Below are positions 54,342 through 63,488 of a DNA stretch of 64,000 nt, piece after piece. The notes beneath the pieces are model-generated. The model searched no databases. It saw nothing but the letters and a program-made list of their open reading frames with translations, and had not been told where the DNA came from. Position 1 is the first letter of the stretch. Each line of letters starts with the position of its first letter. The DNA comes from Streptococcus parasanguinis (GTDB lineage Bacteria > Bacillota > Bacilli > Lactobacillales > Streptococcaceae): NCBI GenBank assembly GCA_905188195.1, contig CAJJKY010000008.1, positions 1-64,000 on the forward strand. The letters run 5' to 3'. The translations under genes were made by a program, and so were the position numbers.

Positions 54342-55220
54342 ATGAAAATTATTGTTCCAGCAACCAGTGCCAATGTAGGGCCAGGATTTGATTCTGTTGG
54401 GATTGCCGTGACTCGCTATTTGACCATTGAAGTCCTTGAACCAGCAGATGCTTGGTTTATTGAGCATGATCTTGGAGCAGGGATTCCGACAGACGAGAAA
54501 AACCTCTTGCTCTCAACAGCCCTTTCTATCTCAACTGATATGCAACCCCATCGGATCAAGATGACCAGTCAAGTGCCCTTGGCGCGTGGTCTTGGATCTT
54601 CTAGCTCGGTCATTGTAGCAGGGATTGAATTGGCTAACCAATTAGCCAACCTCCAACTATCAGATGCTGAGAAATTGCGCATCGCGACCGAGATAGAAGG
54701 TCATCCAGATAATGTAGCTCCAGCTATCTTTGGGAATATGGTCATTGCGAGCTACATCGGTGAAGATGTTCAATATGTCACATCTGACTTCCCAAGCTGT
54801 GACCTTGTGGCCTTTGTACCGAGCTACCAATTGAAGACCACTGATAGTCGGAATGTCCTACCGAAAGGATGGTCTTATAAGGAAGCTGTTGCAGCCAGTA
54901 GCGTAGCCAATGTTGCTATTGCAGCTCTCCTCAAGGGAGATTTGCTGACGGCTGGTCGCTCCATCGAGTCAGATCATTTCCACGAACGCTACCGTCAATC
55001 TCTTGTCAAAGAGTTCCCTCAGGTCAAAGAAGTAGCACATGCTCATGGGGCCTACGCTACCTATCTGTCAGGAGCAGGCCCAACAATCATGAACCTCTTA
55101 GCGCCAGAGCATACAGCAGCCTTTGTCGCAGCTCTTGAAAAACTCGGACTAGAAGGTCAGATTTTCCAACTTAAAATCGACACATTTGGCGTTCGTGTTG
55201 AGAAACAAACCTCAATGTAA
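54342..55220 (+). CDS. homoserine kinase
   Basis: 292 residues, GHMP family: [18 protein letters not shown] loop [12 protein letters not shown]-terminal LSGAGPTIM. Phosphorylates homoserine for threonine synthesis. Two bp after hom, so coupled. Followed by a terminator-like hairpin. Confidence 0.95.
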   Translation: MKIIVPATSANVGPGFDSVGIAVTRYLTIEVLEPADAWFIEHDLGAGIPTDEKNLLLSTALSISTDMQPHRIKMTSQVPLARGLGSSSSVIVAGIELANQLANLQLSDAEKLRIATEIEGHPDNVAPAIFGNMVIASYIGEDVQYVTSDFPSCDLVAFVPSYQLKTTDSRNVLPKGWSYKEAVAASSVANVAIAALLKGDLLTAGRSIESDHFHERYRQSLVKEFPQVKEVAHAHGAYATYLSGAGPTIMNLLAPEHTAAFVAALEKLGLEGQIFQLKIDTFGVRVEKQTSM

Positions 55221-55231
55221 CACAAATGAAA

Positions 55232-55264
55232 GAAGGATGTATACGAATGTATATGTCCTTTTTG
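55232..55264 (+). terminator. terminator-like hairpin after thrB
   Basis: AAGGA-TG-TATAC/GTATA-TG-TCCTT then TTTT. Confidence 0.7.
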
Positions 55265-55333
55265 CTTCTTCTATGGTAGAATGGGAATTGTATGGGGAAA
55301 AGCTCAAGCTTTCCCGAAAATCTAGGGGGAAAC

Positions 55334-56272
55334 ATGAAACCAGAATATTTATATAGTATTGCTACCGATCTTGGGCTGCAATTTGATGGCGAAGCCCGTG
55401 TGATGTATGGAGAGCGGGAAGGCTTCTTGTTAGTCATTGAAGGCGCTCAAACCAAGAATGTATTTACCATTTCACTCAGTGTGAAACAAGGTTCCGAAGG
55501 AGACTTGATCGAGGATAGTGAAATTCTTTGGAATGAATTAAAAGAACAATCAAAAGCCATTAATGCCATCTCTTCTGATGGTTACTTGACCTCGATCGTT
55601 GTCAAAGGCGGAATGACCAAAGGCAAGGCTGTCGAAACCTTATGGACAGCCATCCAAGATATTGTTGATTTCTTGCTCAACCACCAATTTGTGCAAGTGA
55701 ATGCGCAAACGGGTGAGGAAGGACCAATTGGTCTGTATCAAATTGGAGATGCGATCTTCTTAATCGACGATGCAACCTTTAGAGCTTACCAAGCCGAAGT
55801 GCAAGATACAGTTGAGGCTTATGAAGCGCGGGAAGAAAACTTCCTCTTAGGGATTGTAGGGGCTGTGATCGGTGTGATCATCGGTGGAGCAGTTGCCCTC
55901 TTGGTAGCGCGTCTTGGCTATGTGTCTGTTTTGGCAGGTGCAGCCCTCGGTTATTGTACCATCAAAGGTTATGAGATTCTTGGTAAGAAATTGACTAAAA
56001 AAGGTGTGGTAGTTTCAGCTATTTTGATGGTCTTGACCGTCTTTTTGGTCAACCAATTAGATTATACGTTGGCGCTTATGAGTGAACTGGATTTGCCATT
56101 TGATATGTCCTGGACGCTTCTCAATGAAGCGACATTCTCAGGGGATGTCCCTGATAAATTTTACTTGAATCTAGCACTCTTAGCTGTCTTTACTCTTGGT
56201 GGTGCTTGGATTTCGGTCAAATCAGCTCTGGATGGACAAAAGAATCGTGCCATTGCTCGTAAAATTGCATAA
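55334..56272 (+). CDS. conserved membrane protein, unknown
   Basis: 312 residues from ATG 55334, ribosome site TAGGGGGAAAC. The N-terminal ~170 residues are soluble and acidic; four membrane segments follow (~176-200, 203-222, 228-246, 280-300). No enzyme motif. An extended -10 (TGGTAGAAT) lies upstream, so it has its own unit. Function not recognised. Confidence 0.75.
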   Translation: MKPEYLYSIATDLGLQFDGEARVMYGEREGFLLVIEGAQTKNVFTISLSVKQGSEGDLIEDSEILWNELKEQSKAINAISSDGYLTSIVVKGGMTKGKAVETLWTAIQDIVDFLLNHQFVQVNAQTGEEGPIGLYQIGDAIFLIDDATFRAYQAEVQDTVEAYEAREENFLLGIVGAVIGVIIGGAVALLVARLGYVSVLAGAALGYCTIKGYEILGKKLTKKGVVVSAILMVLTVFLVNQLDYTLALMSELDLPFDMSWTLLNEATFSGDVPDKFYLNLALLAVFTLGGAWISVKSALDGQKNRAIARKIA

Positions 56273-56282
56273 TGAATGATAA

Positions 56283-56321
56283 AAGGAAGGCCTGAATATT
56301 ATAGGTCTTCTTTTGTTTTTT
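56283..56321 (+). terminator. terminator before murB
   Basis: GAAGGCCT/AGGTCTTC with one G-U pair around an 8-nt loop, then TTTTGTTTTTT. Confidence 0.75.
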
Positions 56322-56345
56322 AGGGTCGAAAAATAGTCAAAAATT

Positions 56346-56354
56346 TGGTATAAT
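56346..56354 (+). promoter_or_regulatory. murB extended -10 promoter
   Basis: TGGTATAAT; no good -35. It may drive the whole murB-potABCD run. Confidence 0.6.
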
Positions 56355-56390
56355 AGTTTGTATTTTTATAGAGAGAGAACAGACAGAAAG

Positions 56391-57287
56391 ATGAATGAAA
56401 AAATGAATCAAATTCTTGAAGGGATTGATATCCGTTTTCAAGAACCTTTAAAACATTATACCTTCACAAAGGTAGGTGGGAATGCTGAATTTTTAGCCTT
56501 TCCTCGCAACCAATACGAATTAAAACGCATCGTTCAATTTGCCAACCAAGAACAAATCCCATGGATGGTCCTGGGCAATGCGTCCAATATTATTGTCCGA
56601 GATGGGGGCATTCCTGGTTTTGTTATTATGTTTGATCGCTTGCGAGATATCAGTGTGGATGGTTATGTGGTCGAAGCAGAAGCAGGGGCTAAACTCATCG
56701 ACACCACCCATGTGGCCTTGCACCATAGTTTGAAAGGTTTCGAGTTTGCTAGTGGCATTCCAGGCAGTGTTGGTGGTGCTGTCTTTATGAATGCGGGAGC
56801 CTACGGAGGAGAGATTGCTCATGTCCTTGTATCCTGTAAGGTCTTGACCAAAGACGGGGAAATCGAAACTCTGTCAGCGAGTGAACTAACTTTCGGTTAC
56901 CGTCATTCTAAGATTCAAGAGACAGGTGCTGTCGTCATCTCTGCCAAATTTGCTTTGTCTCCAGGAAATCACGAGCAAATCAAACAGGAGATGGAGCGTT
57001 TGACCCATCTTCGTCAGTTGAAACAACCCCTTGAATACCCTTCTTGTGGATCTGTCTTTAAGCGTCCTGTCGGTCATTTTGCAGGTCAATTGATCAGCGA
57101 AGCAGGTCTGAAAGGCTATCGAATTGGTGGTGTGGAAGTTTCTGAAAAACATGCTGGCTTTATGGTCAATGTCGATAATGGAACAGCTAAGGACTACGAA
57201 GACCTGATCGCCCATGTCATTGAGGCAGTAGAAGCTCACTCAGGCGTCCGTTTAGAAGCAGAAGTTCGCATTATCGGCCAAGCCTAA
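56391..57287 (+). CDS. UDP-N-acetylenolpyruvoylglucosamine reductase (MurB)
   Basis: 298 residues, type II MurB. FAD site [12 protein letters not shown], then [27 protein letters not shown], and catalytic Glu near the end in [10 protein letters not shown]. Makes UDP-MurNAc with NADPH for peptidoglycan. Start at 56391 or 56403; no strong ribosome site separates them. Placed before potABCD as in pneumococcus. Confidence 0.94.
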   Translation: MNEKMNQILEGIDIRFQEPLKHYTFTKVGGNAEFLAFPRNQYELKRIVQFANQEQIPWMVLGNASNIIVRDGGIPGFVIMFDRLRDISVDGYVVEAEAGAKLIDTTHVALHHSLKGFEFASGIPGSVGGAVFMNAGAYGGEIAHVLVSCKVLTKDGEIETLSASELTFGYRHSKIQETGAVVISAKFALSPGNHEQIKQEMERLTHLRQLKQPLEYPSCGSVFKRPVGHFAGQLISEAGLKGYRIGGVEVSEKHAGFMVNVDNGTAKDYEDLIAHVIEAVEAHSGVRLEAEVRIIGQA

Positions 57288-57319
57288 GAACTTTAGTATT
57301 GAAGAACAATTGATTGTGA

Positions 57320-57460
57320 ACCATCGATAGCATCAGTCGGAGAGGGGGTGAGTGCCTATCGATACCGTAAATAGGTGGGGCAGTCTAGTAAGTCCCCGAG
57401 AGGTATTGGTGGTCTGACAGGTCTTCCTGTCAGCCGCTGCATTTTCGTTTGAAAAGCAGT
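57320..57460 (+). promoter_or_regulatory. folded 5' leader of potABCD
   Basis: Stems: ATCGATAG/CTATCGAT (57323-57330/57356-57363); GGGG/CCCC (57377-57380/57394-57397); CTGACAGG-TCTT-CCTGTCAG (57414-57433); CTGC-TTTTC/GAAAA-GCAG (57437-57459). CCTAT (57355-57359) can also pair with ATAGG (57371-57375), a possible switch. No T-run, so control would be at translation or RNA stability. No known riboswitch recognised. Confidence 0.5.
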
Positions 57461-57494
57461 TTGCTAATCGCAGTAAAGAAGGAATTTATGTGAA

Positions 57495-58652
57495 TTGAAA
57501 AAACCAATTATTGAGTTTAAAAATGTTTCAAAGGTCTTTGAAGATAGCGGTACCGTTGTCCTAAAGGATATCAATTTTGAATTGGAAGAAGGGAAGTTCT
57601 ATACCCTGCTTGGTGCGTCTGGATCTGGAAAATCGACCATCCTTAATATCATTGCCGGTCTTTTGGATGCGACGACTGGAGATGTCTACCTTGATGGGGA
57701 ACGGATCAATGATGTCCCTACCAACAAACGGGATGTCCACACCGTCTTTCAGTCCTATGCCCTGTTTCCACATATGACGGTCTTTGAAAATGTGGCTTTT
57801 CCCCTTCGTTTGAAAAAGGTGGATAAGGCTGAGATCGAACGTCGGGTTTCAGAAGTCTTGAAAATGGTCCAGTTAGCGGGATTTGAAAAACGTTCGATCC
57901 AAAAATTATCCGGTGGTCAACGCCAGCGGGTAGCGATTGCACGGGCTATTATCAATGAACCACGAGTGGTCCTTTTAGATGAGCCCTTGTCTGCCCTTGA
58001 CTTGAAGCTGCGGACAGACATGCAGTATGAGTTGCGGGAATTGCAACAACGTTTGGGGATTACCTTTGTCTTTGTTACCCATGACCAAGAAGAAGCCCTT
58101 GCCATGAGTGACTGGATCTTTGTCATGAATGAAGGGGAAATCGTCCAATCTGGTACTCCTGTGGATATCTATGATGAACCGATCAACCACTTTGTAGCCA
58201 CCTTTATCGGGGAGTCCAACATTCTGGATGGTCGCATGATCGAGGACTACTTGGTTGAGTTCAATGGCAAACGCTTTGAAGCTGTCGATGGGGGAATGCG
58301 TCCAAATGAACCAGTTGAAGTTGTCATTCGTCCTGAAGACTTGCAAATCACTCTTCCTGAAGAAGGCAAGCTCCAAGTGAAGGTGGACACCCAGCTCTTC
58401 CGTGGTGTGCATTACGAGATCATCGCCTATGATGATTTGGGAAATGAGTGGATGATTCACTCCACTCGTAAGGCCATCGTGGGAGAAGTCATCGGGCTAG
58501 ACTTTGAACCAGAAGATATCCACGTTATGCGTCTCAATGAAACCGAAGAAGAATTCGATGCTCGGATCGAAGAGTACGTTGAAGTGGAAGAGCAAGAAGC
58601 TGGTTTGATTAATGCCATTGAGGAGGAAAGAGATGAAGAAAACAACCTCTAA
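57495..58652 (+). CDS. spermidine/putrescine ABC transporter ATPase (PotA)
   Basis: 385 residues from TTG 57495 ([10 protein letters not shown]), with AAGGA 11 nt upstream. Walker [10 protein letters not shown], signature LSGGQRQR, Walker [14 protein letters not shown]-loop VTHDQEEA, then a TOBE-like regulatory domain (~285-365). Drives polyamine import. Overlaps potB by 20 bp. An ATG-TGA start-stop at 57488-57493 lies between ribosome site and start. Confidence 0.95.
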   Translation: MKKPIIEFKNVSKVFEDSGTVVLKDINFELEEGKFYTLLGASGSGKSTILNIIAGLLDATTGDVYLDGERINDVPTNKRDVHTVFQSYALFPHMTVFENVAFPLRLKKVDKAEIERRVSEVLKMVQLAGFEKRSIQKLSGGQRQRVAIARAIINEPRVVLLDEPLSALDLKLRTDMQYELRELQQRLGITFVFVTHDQEEALAMSDWIFVMNEGEIVQSGTPVDIYDEPINHFVATFIGESNILDGRMIEDYLVEFNGKRFEAVDGGMRPNEPVEVVIRPEDLQITLPEEGKLQVKVDTQLFRGVHYEIIAYDDLGNEWMIHSTRKAIVGEVIGLDFEPEDIHVMRLNETEEEFDARIEEYVEVEEQEAGLINAIEEERDEENNL

Positions 58653-59439
58653 TCTATTTATCCTCCCCTATTTCTTGTGGATTTTTCTCTTTGTCTTGGC
58701 TCCTGTAGTCATGATCATCTTTCAATCCTTTTTTAACGTTGAAGGGCAGTTTTCACTTGAAAACTACAAAGAGTTCTTTACTTCGCAAAATCTGACCTAT
58801 TTAAAGATGAGCTTTAATTCGGTCCTTTATGCCGGAATCGTCACCCTGGTGACGCTCTTGATCTCCTACCCGACTGCTTACTTTTTGACGCTGCTCAAAC
58901 ACCGGCAGTTGTGGTTGATGTTGATCGTCTTGCCAACCTGGGTCAATCTCTTGCTCAAGGCCTATGCCTTTATCGGAATCTTTGGTCAAAACGGCTCCAT
59001 CAATAGCTTTTTAAGCTTTCTCGGAGTCGCTCCCCAGCAGATCCTCTTTACCGATTTCTCCTTTATCTTTGTAGCTAGCTACATCGAGTTGCCTTTTATG
59101 ATCTTGCCGATCTTTAATGTCTTAGATGACTTAGATCCAAACTTGATTAATGCCAGCTATGATTTGGGAGCCAATCGTTGGGATACCTTCCGTCTTGTGG
59201 TCTTCCCCTTGTCCATGAATGGAGTCCGCTCAGGTGTACAATCTGTCTTTATTCCTAGTCTGAGCCTCTTCATGTTGACACGGATGATCGGTGGAAATCG
59301 CGTCATTACCTTAGGGACTGCGATTGAACAGCACTTCCTGACAACACAAAACTGGGGAATGGGTTCTACCATCGGAGTTGTTCTGATCCTTGCCATGCTC
59401 TTTACCATGTGGGCAACAAGAGAAAGGAGAGAACGATGA
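58633..59439 (+). CDS. spermidine/putrescine ABC permease (PotB)
   Basis: 268 residues, six membrane segments, EAA-type loop [20 protein letters not shown]. Start at 58633 after GAGGAAAGAG. Overlaps both potA and potC. Confidence 0.95.
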   Translation: MKKTTSNLFILPYFLWIFLFVLAPVVMIIFQSFFNVEGQFSLENYKEFFTSQNLTYLKMSFNSVLYAGIVTLVTLLISYPTAYFLTLLKHRQLWLMLIVLPTWVNLLLKAYAFIGIFGQNGSINSFLSFLGVAPQQILFTDFSFIFVASYIELPFMILPIFNVLDDLDPNLINASYDLGANRWDTFRLVVFPLSMNGVRSGVQSVFIPSLSLFMLTRMIGGNRVITLGTAIEQHFLTTQNWGMGSTIGVVLILAMLFTMWATRERRER

Positions 59440-60209
59440 AAAAAGTATCTCATTTCTATCTAGGTTTCGTCTTTCTGATCCTCTATCTTCCCATCTTCTA
59501 TTTGATCTTTTATGCCTTCAATAAAGGGGGAGATATGAATGCCTTCACGGGCTTCACGCTTGAGCATTTCAATGAATTGTTCGCAGATAGTCGCCTCATG
59601 CTGATCTTATCAGAGACCTTCCTCTTGGCCTTCTTGTCAGCCTTGATTGCGACAGTGATTGGAACCTTTGGAGCCATTTATATTTACCAATCCAAGAAAA
59701 AGTTAGAAGGACCTTTGCTCTCCATTAACAACATTCTCATGGTAGCGCCAGACGTTATGATCGGGGCCAGCTTCTTGATTCTCTTTACGACGGTCAAGTA
59801 CCAGCTAGGTTTCCTATCTGTTCTGGCTAGCCACGTAGCCTTCTCGATTCCCATTGTGGTCTTGATGGTCTTGCCACGTCTCAAGGAAATGAACCGAGAT
59901 ATGGTCAATGCTGCCTATGACCTGGGAGCTACTCAAGTGCAAATGCTCAAAGAGATCATGTTGCCCTATCTGACACCAGCCATTATTGCGGGATACTTTA
60001 TGGCCTTTACCTATTCTCTTGATGACTTTGCCGTAACCTTCTTTGTAACCGGAAATGGTTTTACAACCTTGTCTGTAGAGATCTACTCACGTGCGCGTCA
60101 AGGGATTTCCCTCAGTATCAATGCCTTGTCCGCCCTTGTCTTTCTCTTTAGCGTGCTCTTGGTCATCGGTTATTACATTATCACCCGTGAAAAGGAGGAA
60201 GCAGCATGA
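59436..60209 (+). CDS. spermidine/putrescine ABC permease (PotC)
   Basis: 257 residues, six membrane segments, EAA loop NAAYDLGATQVQMLKEIMLP. Start at 59436 after AGGAGAG, overlapping the potB stop by 4 bp. Confidence 0.95.
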   Translation: MKKVSHFYLGFVFLILYLPIFYLIFYAFNKGGDMNAFTGFTLEHFNELFADSRLMLILSETFLLAFLSALIATVIGTFGAIYIYQSKKKLEGPLLSINNILMVAPDVMIGASFLILFTTVKYQLGFLSVLASHVAFSIPIVVLMVLPRLKEMNRDMVNAAYDLGATQVQMLKEIMLPYLTPAIIAGYFMAFTYSLDDFAVTFFVTGNGFTTLSVEIYSRARQGISLSINALSALVFLFSVLLVIGYYIITREKEEAA

Positions 60210-61276
60210 AAAAACTTTATTCATTCCTAACTGGGATTGTCCTTGTCATTCTGGTCCTCTGGGGAATTAGCCACCAGATCGAAGCAAACATGAATACCAA
60301 GAATAGTGACAAGTTGGTCATCTACAACTGGGGAGATTATATCGATCCAGAATTGCTCAAGGAATTTACCAAAGAGACAGGGATTCAGGTGCAATATGAT
60401 ACCTTTGATTCCAACGAAGCCATGTACACCAAGATCAAGCAAGGGGGAACCACCTACGATATTGCGATTCCTAGTGAATACATGATTGCCAAGATGATGG
60501 ATGAACATCTGGTAGAAAAGTTGGACCAATCCAAGATCAAAGGGATGGAAAATATCGATCCAAAACTCTTGAACCAATCGTTTGATCCGGGCAACCAATA
60601 TTCTGTACCTTATTTCTGGGGGACCTTGGGGATCGTCTACAATACCAAGATGGTCAAAAATGCTCCGGAACATTGGTCGGATCTCTGGCGTGAAGAGTAC
60701 AGAAATGACATCATGATGTACGATGGTGCGCGTGAGGTCATGGGAATTGGTCTCAATACCTTGGGCTATAGCCTCAATGAAAAGGATCCAAAGAAATTGC
60801 AAGAGGCAGTAGATAAACTCTACACCTTGACGCCAAATATTAAAGCTTTGGTGGCTGATGAGATGAAAGGCTATATGATCCAAAACAATGCGGCTATTGG
60901 GGTTACCTTCTCAGGAGAAGCCAGCCAAATGCTCGAAGCCAATAAGGATCTTCGCTATGTCGTCCCAACTGAAGCCAGCAACCTTTGGTTTGATAACATT
61001 GTCATTCCAAAAACCGTGAAAAATAAAGAAGCAGCATATGCCTTTATTAACTTCATGCTTCGTCCTAAAAATGCTTTGAAAAATGCTCTTTATGTCGGCT
61101 ACTCTACGCCAAATAAAAAAGCCAAAGCCATGTTGCCAAAAGAAATCCAAGATGACCAATCCTTCTATCCAAGCGATGAAACACTGGACCATTTGGAAGT
61201 CTATCAACAATTAGGCAAGAAATTGCTTGGAGTTTATAACGATCTTTACCTTCAGGTCAAGATGTATCGTAAATAA
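60206..61276 (+). CDS. spermidine/putrescine-binding protein (PotD)
   Basis: 356 residues. N-terminal hydrophobic helix (~7-21) without a lipobox Cys, so held by an uncleaved anchor or released. Binding domain begins KLVIYNWGDYIDPELL; FSGEASQM and EASNLWFDN match polyamine-pocket blocks of PotD. Overlaps potC by 4 bp; terminator follows. Polyamine uptake supports stress tolerance. Confidence 0.95.
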   Translation: MKKLYSFLTGIVLVILVLWGISHQIEANMNTKNSDKLVIYNWGDYIDPELLKEFTKETGIQVQYDTFDSNEAMYTKIKQGGTTYDIAIPSEYMIAKMMDEHLVEKLDQSKIKGMENIDPKLLNQSFDPGNQYSVPYFWGTLGIVYNTKMVKNAPEHWSDLWREEYRNDIMMYDGAREVMGIGLNTLGYSLNEKDPKKLQEAVDKLYTLTPNIKALVADEMKGYMIQNNAAIGVTFSGEASQMLEANKDLRYVVPTEASNLWFDNIVIPKTVKNKEAAYAFINFMLRPKNALKNALYVGYSTPNKKAKAMLPKEIQDDQSFYPSDETLDHLEVYQQLGKKLLGVYNDLYLQVKMYRK

Positions 61277-61280
61277 CACA

Positions 61281-61304
61281 AAAGGAACCTTCGGGTTCCT
61301 TTTT
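61281..61304 (+). terminator. terminator of murB-potABCD
   Basis: AAAGGAACC-TTCG-GGTTCC then TTTTT. Confidence 0.9.
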
Positions 61305-61310
61305 GATTGC

Positions 61311-61372
61311 TTTTGAAAAGCTCTAACTAGTGAGTTAGATTGAGATTCAAATGAAAGATGCTATAATAGTAA
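61311..61372 (+). repeat. duplicated promoter region, copy 1
   Basis: From TTTTGAAAAGCTCTA to GATGCTATAATAG; matches copy 2 at 62004-62064 closely. Carries the -10 TATAAT for the small membrane protein that follows. Confidence 0.75.
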
Positions 61373-61423
61373 GGAAAGTGACTGGCCCATTCAGTCATGA
61401 ATGGAACGATTGGAGAAGAAGAG

Positions 61424-61867
61424 ATGAAGAGACGACTGGAACTATTTTTGATCATTCTGTTACCGATCTTAGGACTGGTTTTTCTTGGAGGAAAAATCAT
61501 GCACCTAACCAAAAGGCCCGAACAGAAGGTAACGGCCTCATCCTCAAAGAAAGTTGTACAAAAAACAGAAGAAGAGATAAAAAAAGAACAACTGGACTAC
61601 CTAAAAGAACACGAACAGAAGGTTATTGATTTAGTCAAAGCACAAAATTCAAAAGTAGAATCCGTTCAGATTGATTGGGATCAGACACAATGGAGTGATG
61701 GTGGACTGACAACTCCCGAATATTATATGAATGTTTATGGAGGTATAAATCATATTGAAGAATCGGGTTGGGGAGTAAATATCCCAATTAATGAGGACAA
61801 CACATTAAATATGGATGAGATGTATATAGGATCCGACATTAGAATAGGGGGGAGATTATTTGACTAA
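61424..61867 (+). CDS. small membrane-anchored protein, tandem paralog 1
   Basis: 147 residues from ATG 61424 behind GAAGAAGAG. N-terminal hydrophobic helix (~6-25); the place of the lipobox reads FLGGK, with no Cys, so it is probably an uncleaved anchor. Then a Lys/Glu linker, EEEIKKEQLDYLKEHEQ, and a compact C-terminal domain shared with paralog 2 (VESVQIDWDQTQWSDGG, SDIRIGGRLF). Function unknown. Confidence 0.7.
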   Translation: MKRRLELFLIILLPILGLVFLGGKIMHLTKRPEQKVTASSSKKVVQKTEEEIKKEQLDYLKEHEQKVIDLVKAQNSKVESVQIDWDQTQWSDGGLTTPEYYMNVYGGINHIEESGWGVNIPINEDNTLNMDEMYIGSDIRIGGRLFD

Positions 61868-62211
61868 GTGAAATATTAAAATGAGAGAAATAAAAAAACG
61901 TGCTATGTGTAAGGAATAGATCAATAGTCTAGATTGTCACTAACATCATAACTCTTTGATTTAAAACTTTGATGATTGAAGGTAAAGAATTCATTAACTT
62001 ATGTTTTAAAAAGCTCTATGTAGTGTGATAGCTTGATCTTCAAATGATAAATGCTATAAAAGGAATAACATTTATCTAGTTTCCAATCTTAGAATAGAAA
62101 TTAGCAAATAAATAGTATGAGTTGATAAAATGACTATTACAATGATCTTGTTAAGAGAAATGACAGGTAGTAATTTTAAAGAAAAATCTGTACAGAATAA
62201 TAGGAGGACTT
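61868..62211. other. spacer between tandem paralogs
   Basis: 344 bp. Contains copy 2 of the duplicated promoter region; otherwise AT-rich and non-coding. Confidence 0.7.
62004..62064 (+). repeat. duplicated promoter region, copy 2
   Basis: TTTTAAAAAGCTCTATGTAG ... AAATGCTATAAAAGG aligned with 61311-61372. The -10 has drifted to TATAAA. Confidence 0.7.
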
Positions 62212-62652
62212 ATGAAAAGTCAAAAAATCATGATAATAGTTGCTTCAATTGTAGCGCTCCTAAGTATAGGAGGGTGTACCGTGAAACATAAAGATAATAC
62301 AAAACAAGGAAAAACGATTGCTACTTCATCTACGAAAGACCTAGAGGAAGATAAGGAAGCTATAAAGAAAAAACAACTGGACTATCTAAAAGAACACGAA
62401 CAGGAGATTGTTGATTTAGTCAAAGCACAAAATTCAAAAGTTGAATCGGTTCAGATTGATTGGGATCAGACGCAATGGAGTGATGGTGGACTTACAACTC
62501 CTGAATATTATGTGAATGTTTATGGACGTATAAATCATATTGAAGAATCGAGTTGGAGAGTAGATATCCCAATTAATGAGGACAATACATTGAATCTAGA
62601 TGAGATGTATCTGGGATCCGACATTAGAATAGGAGGGAGATTATTTGAGTAA
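62212..62652 (+). CDS. small lipoprotein, tandem paralog 2
   Basis: 146 residues, ribosome site AGGAGG. Signal peptide with good lipobox SIGGC (Cys ~23), then the same linker and C-terminal domain as paralog 1, highly similar from residue ~55 on. The duplication included the promoter. Outer-surface lipoprotein of unknown function. Confidence 0.75.
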   Translation: MKSQKIMIIVASIVALLSIGGCTVKHKDNTKQGKTIATSSTKDLEEDKEAIKKKQLDYLKEHEQEIVDLVKAQNSKVESVQIDWDQTQWSDGGLTTPEYYVNVYGRINHIEESSWRVDIPINEDNTLNLDEMYLGSDIRIGGRLFE

Positions 62653-62830
62653 TTGGCATTTGAGCAGTTTTGACAATCTATATGCTTCATTAGCAGAATC
62701 AGCTTATCATGATAGGCCCGCAAACTTTAATTGGATCAAATTCAGGAAGAGCGCTCAAAGCTCAAATGGGAGTATGACAATGAGATCGATGCTTTCTATA
62801 AACATCAGAAAAAATGGAATCAGAAGCTGA
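62645..62830 (+). pseudogene. 5' fragment of a frameshifted gene
   Basis: Ribosome site AGGAGGG then ATG 62645; reads MSNWHLSSFDNLYASLAE, SAYHDRPANFN. Near 62735 the sense shifts to another frame: LDQIQEERSKLKWEYDNEID, AFYKHQKKWNQKLKKI, which runs into a terminator. N-terminus of a larger lipase/effector-like protein, frameshifted and cut off. Overlaps the lipoprotein gene by 8 bp. Confidence 0.6.
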
Positions 62831-62834
62831 AAAA

Positions 62835-62866
62835 AATCAGTAAGGTTGTCCTTACTGATTTTTTAG
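62835..62866. terminator. bidirectional terminator
   Basis: AATCAGTAAGG-TTGT-CCTTACTGATT followed by TTTT; A's precede it for the other strand. Confidence 0.9.
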
Positions 62867-63297
62867 TTGGTTCCGGATGATGCTGTATCTGCGCCATTGT
62901 CTGTTGCGGTGGAACCTTGATCTTGCACGGCAGATGAACTGGTTTCTGTAGCGGATGAGCTATCGGTTTCTTTTTGTGAACTTGTTTCTGTATTGCTTGA
63001 ATCGGTTTGCGTATTGGTATTTGTATTGGAATCTGTAGCGCTGGAGTCAGATCCCTTATCGTGAACCACGACGACGCTGGTGCTACTAGATGGTTTATCT
63101 TCTGTTTTTTGATTGTCTTTATTAAGCAGGCTTATAATCGTAAAAGAAGTGACGATAATCCCTAAAAGACTGGCAATCGTGGCGACAACTGTTTGAAATA
63201 GTGATAAGCCTTGTTTGACTTTTTCACCACGTGAGGGTCTAGAATCTGTAGTATCCTCTGGTTTTTGGTTTTTGCTGCTTCTTGAATATTGTGACAT
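62863..63297 (-). CDS. DUF6556-like membrane protein
   Basis: 144 residues from ATG 63297 (MSQYSRSSKN); an ATG 6 bp further up is equally possible. Basic N-terminus (RPSRGEKVKQ), one membrane helix (~36-58), then a Ser/Thr/Asp-rich low-complexity tail of ~80 residues outside the cell. Resembles pneumococcal DUF6556 proteins. Function unknown. Confidence 0.7.
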   Translation of the reverse strand: MSQYSRSSKNQKPEDTTDSRPSRGEKVKQGLSLFQTVVATIASLLGIIVTSFTIISLLNKDNQKTEDKPSSSTSVVVVHDKGSDSSATDSNTNTNTQTDSSNTETSSQKETDSSSATETSSSAVQDQGSTATDNGADTASSGTN

Positions 63298-63488
63298 GTT
63301 CATTCTCTTTCTATCAAAAATTGTTTTTAACACTTTCCTATTATAAGTCATTTTCTGAAAAATGTCTAAAAAGAACTGAATTTTATGGAGTGATTTTACC
63401 TCATCTCTCTTTATCAAATCCTTGTCCCAAGCGGTTAGAAATGATAAAATAGAAGTTACGTAAAAAGAAAGTGATGGATGCGTAGGAC

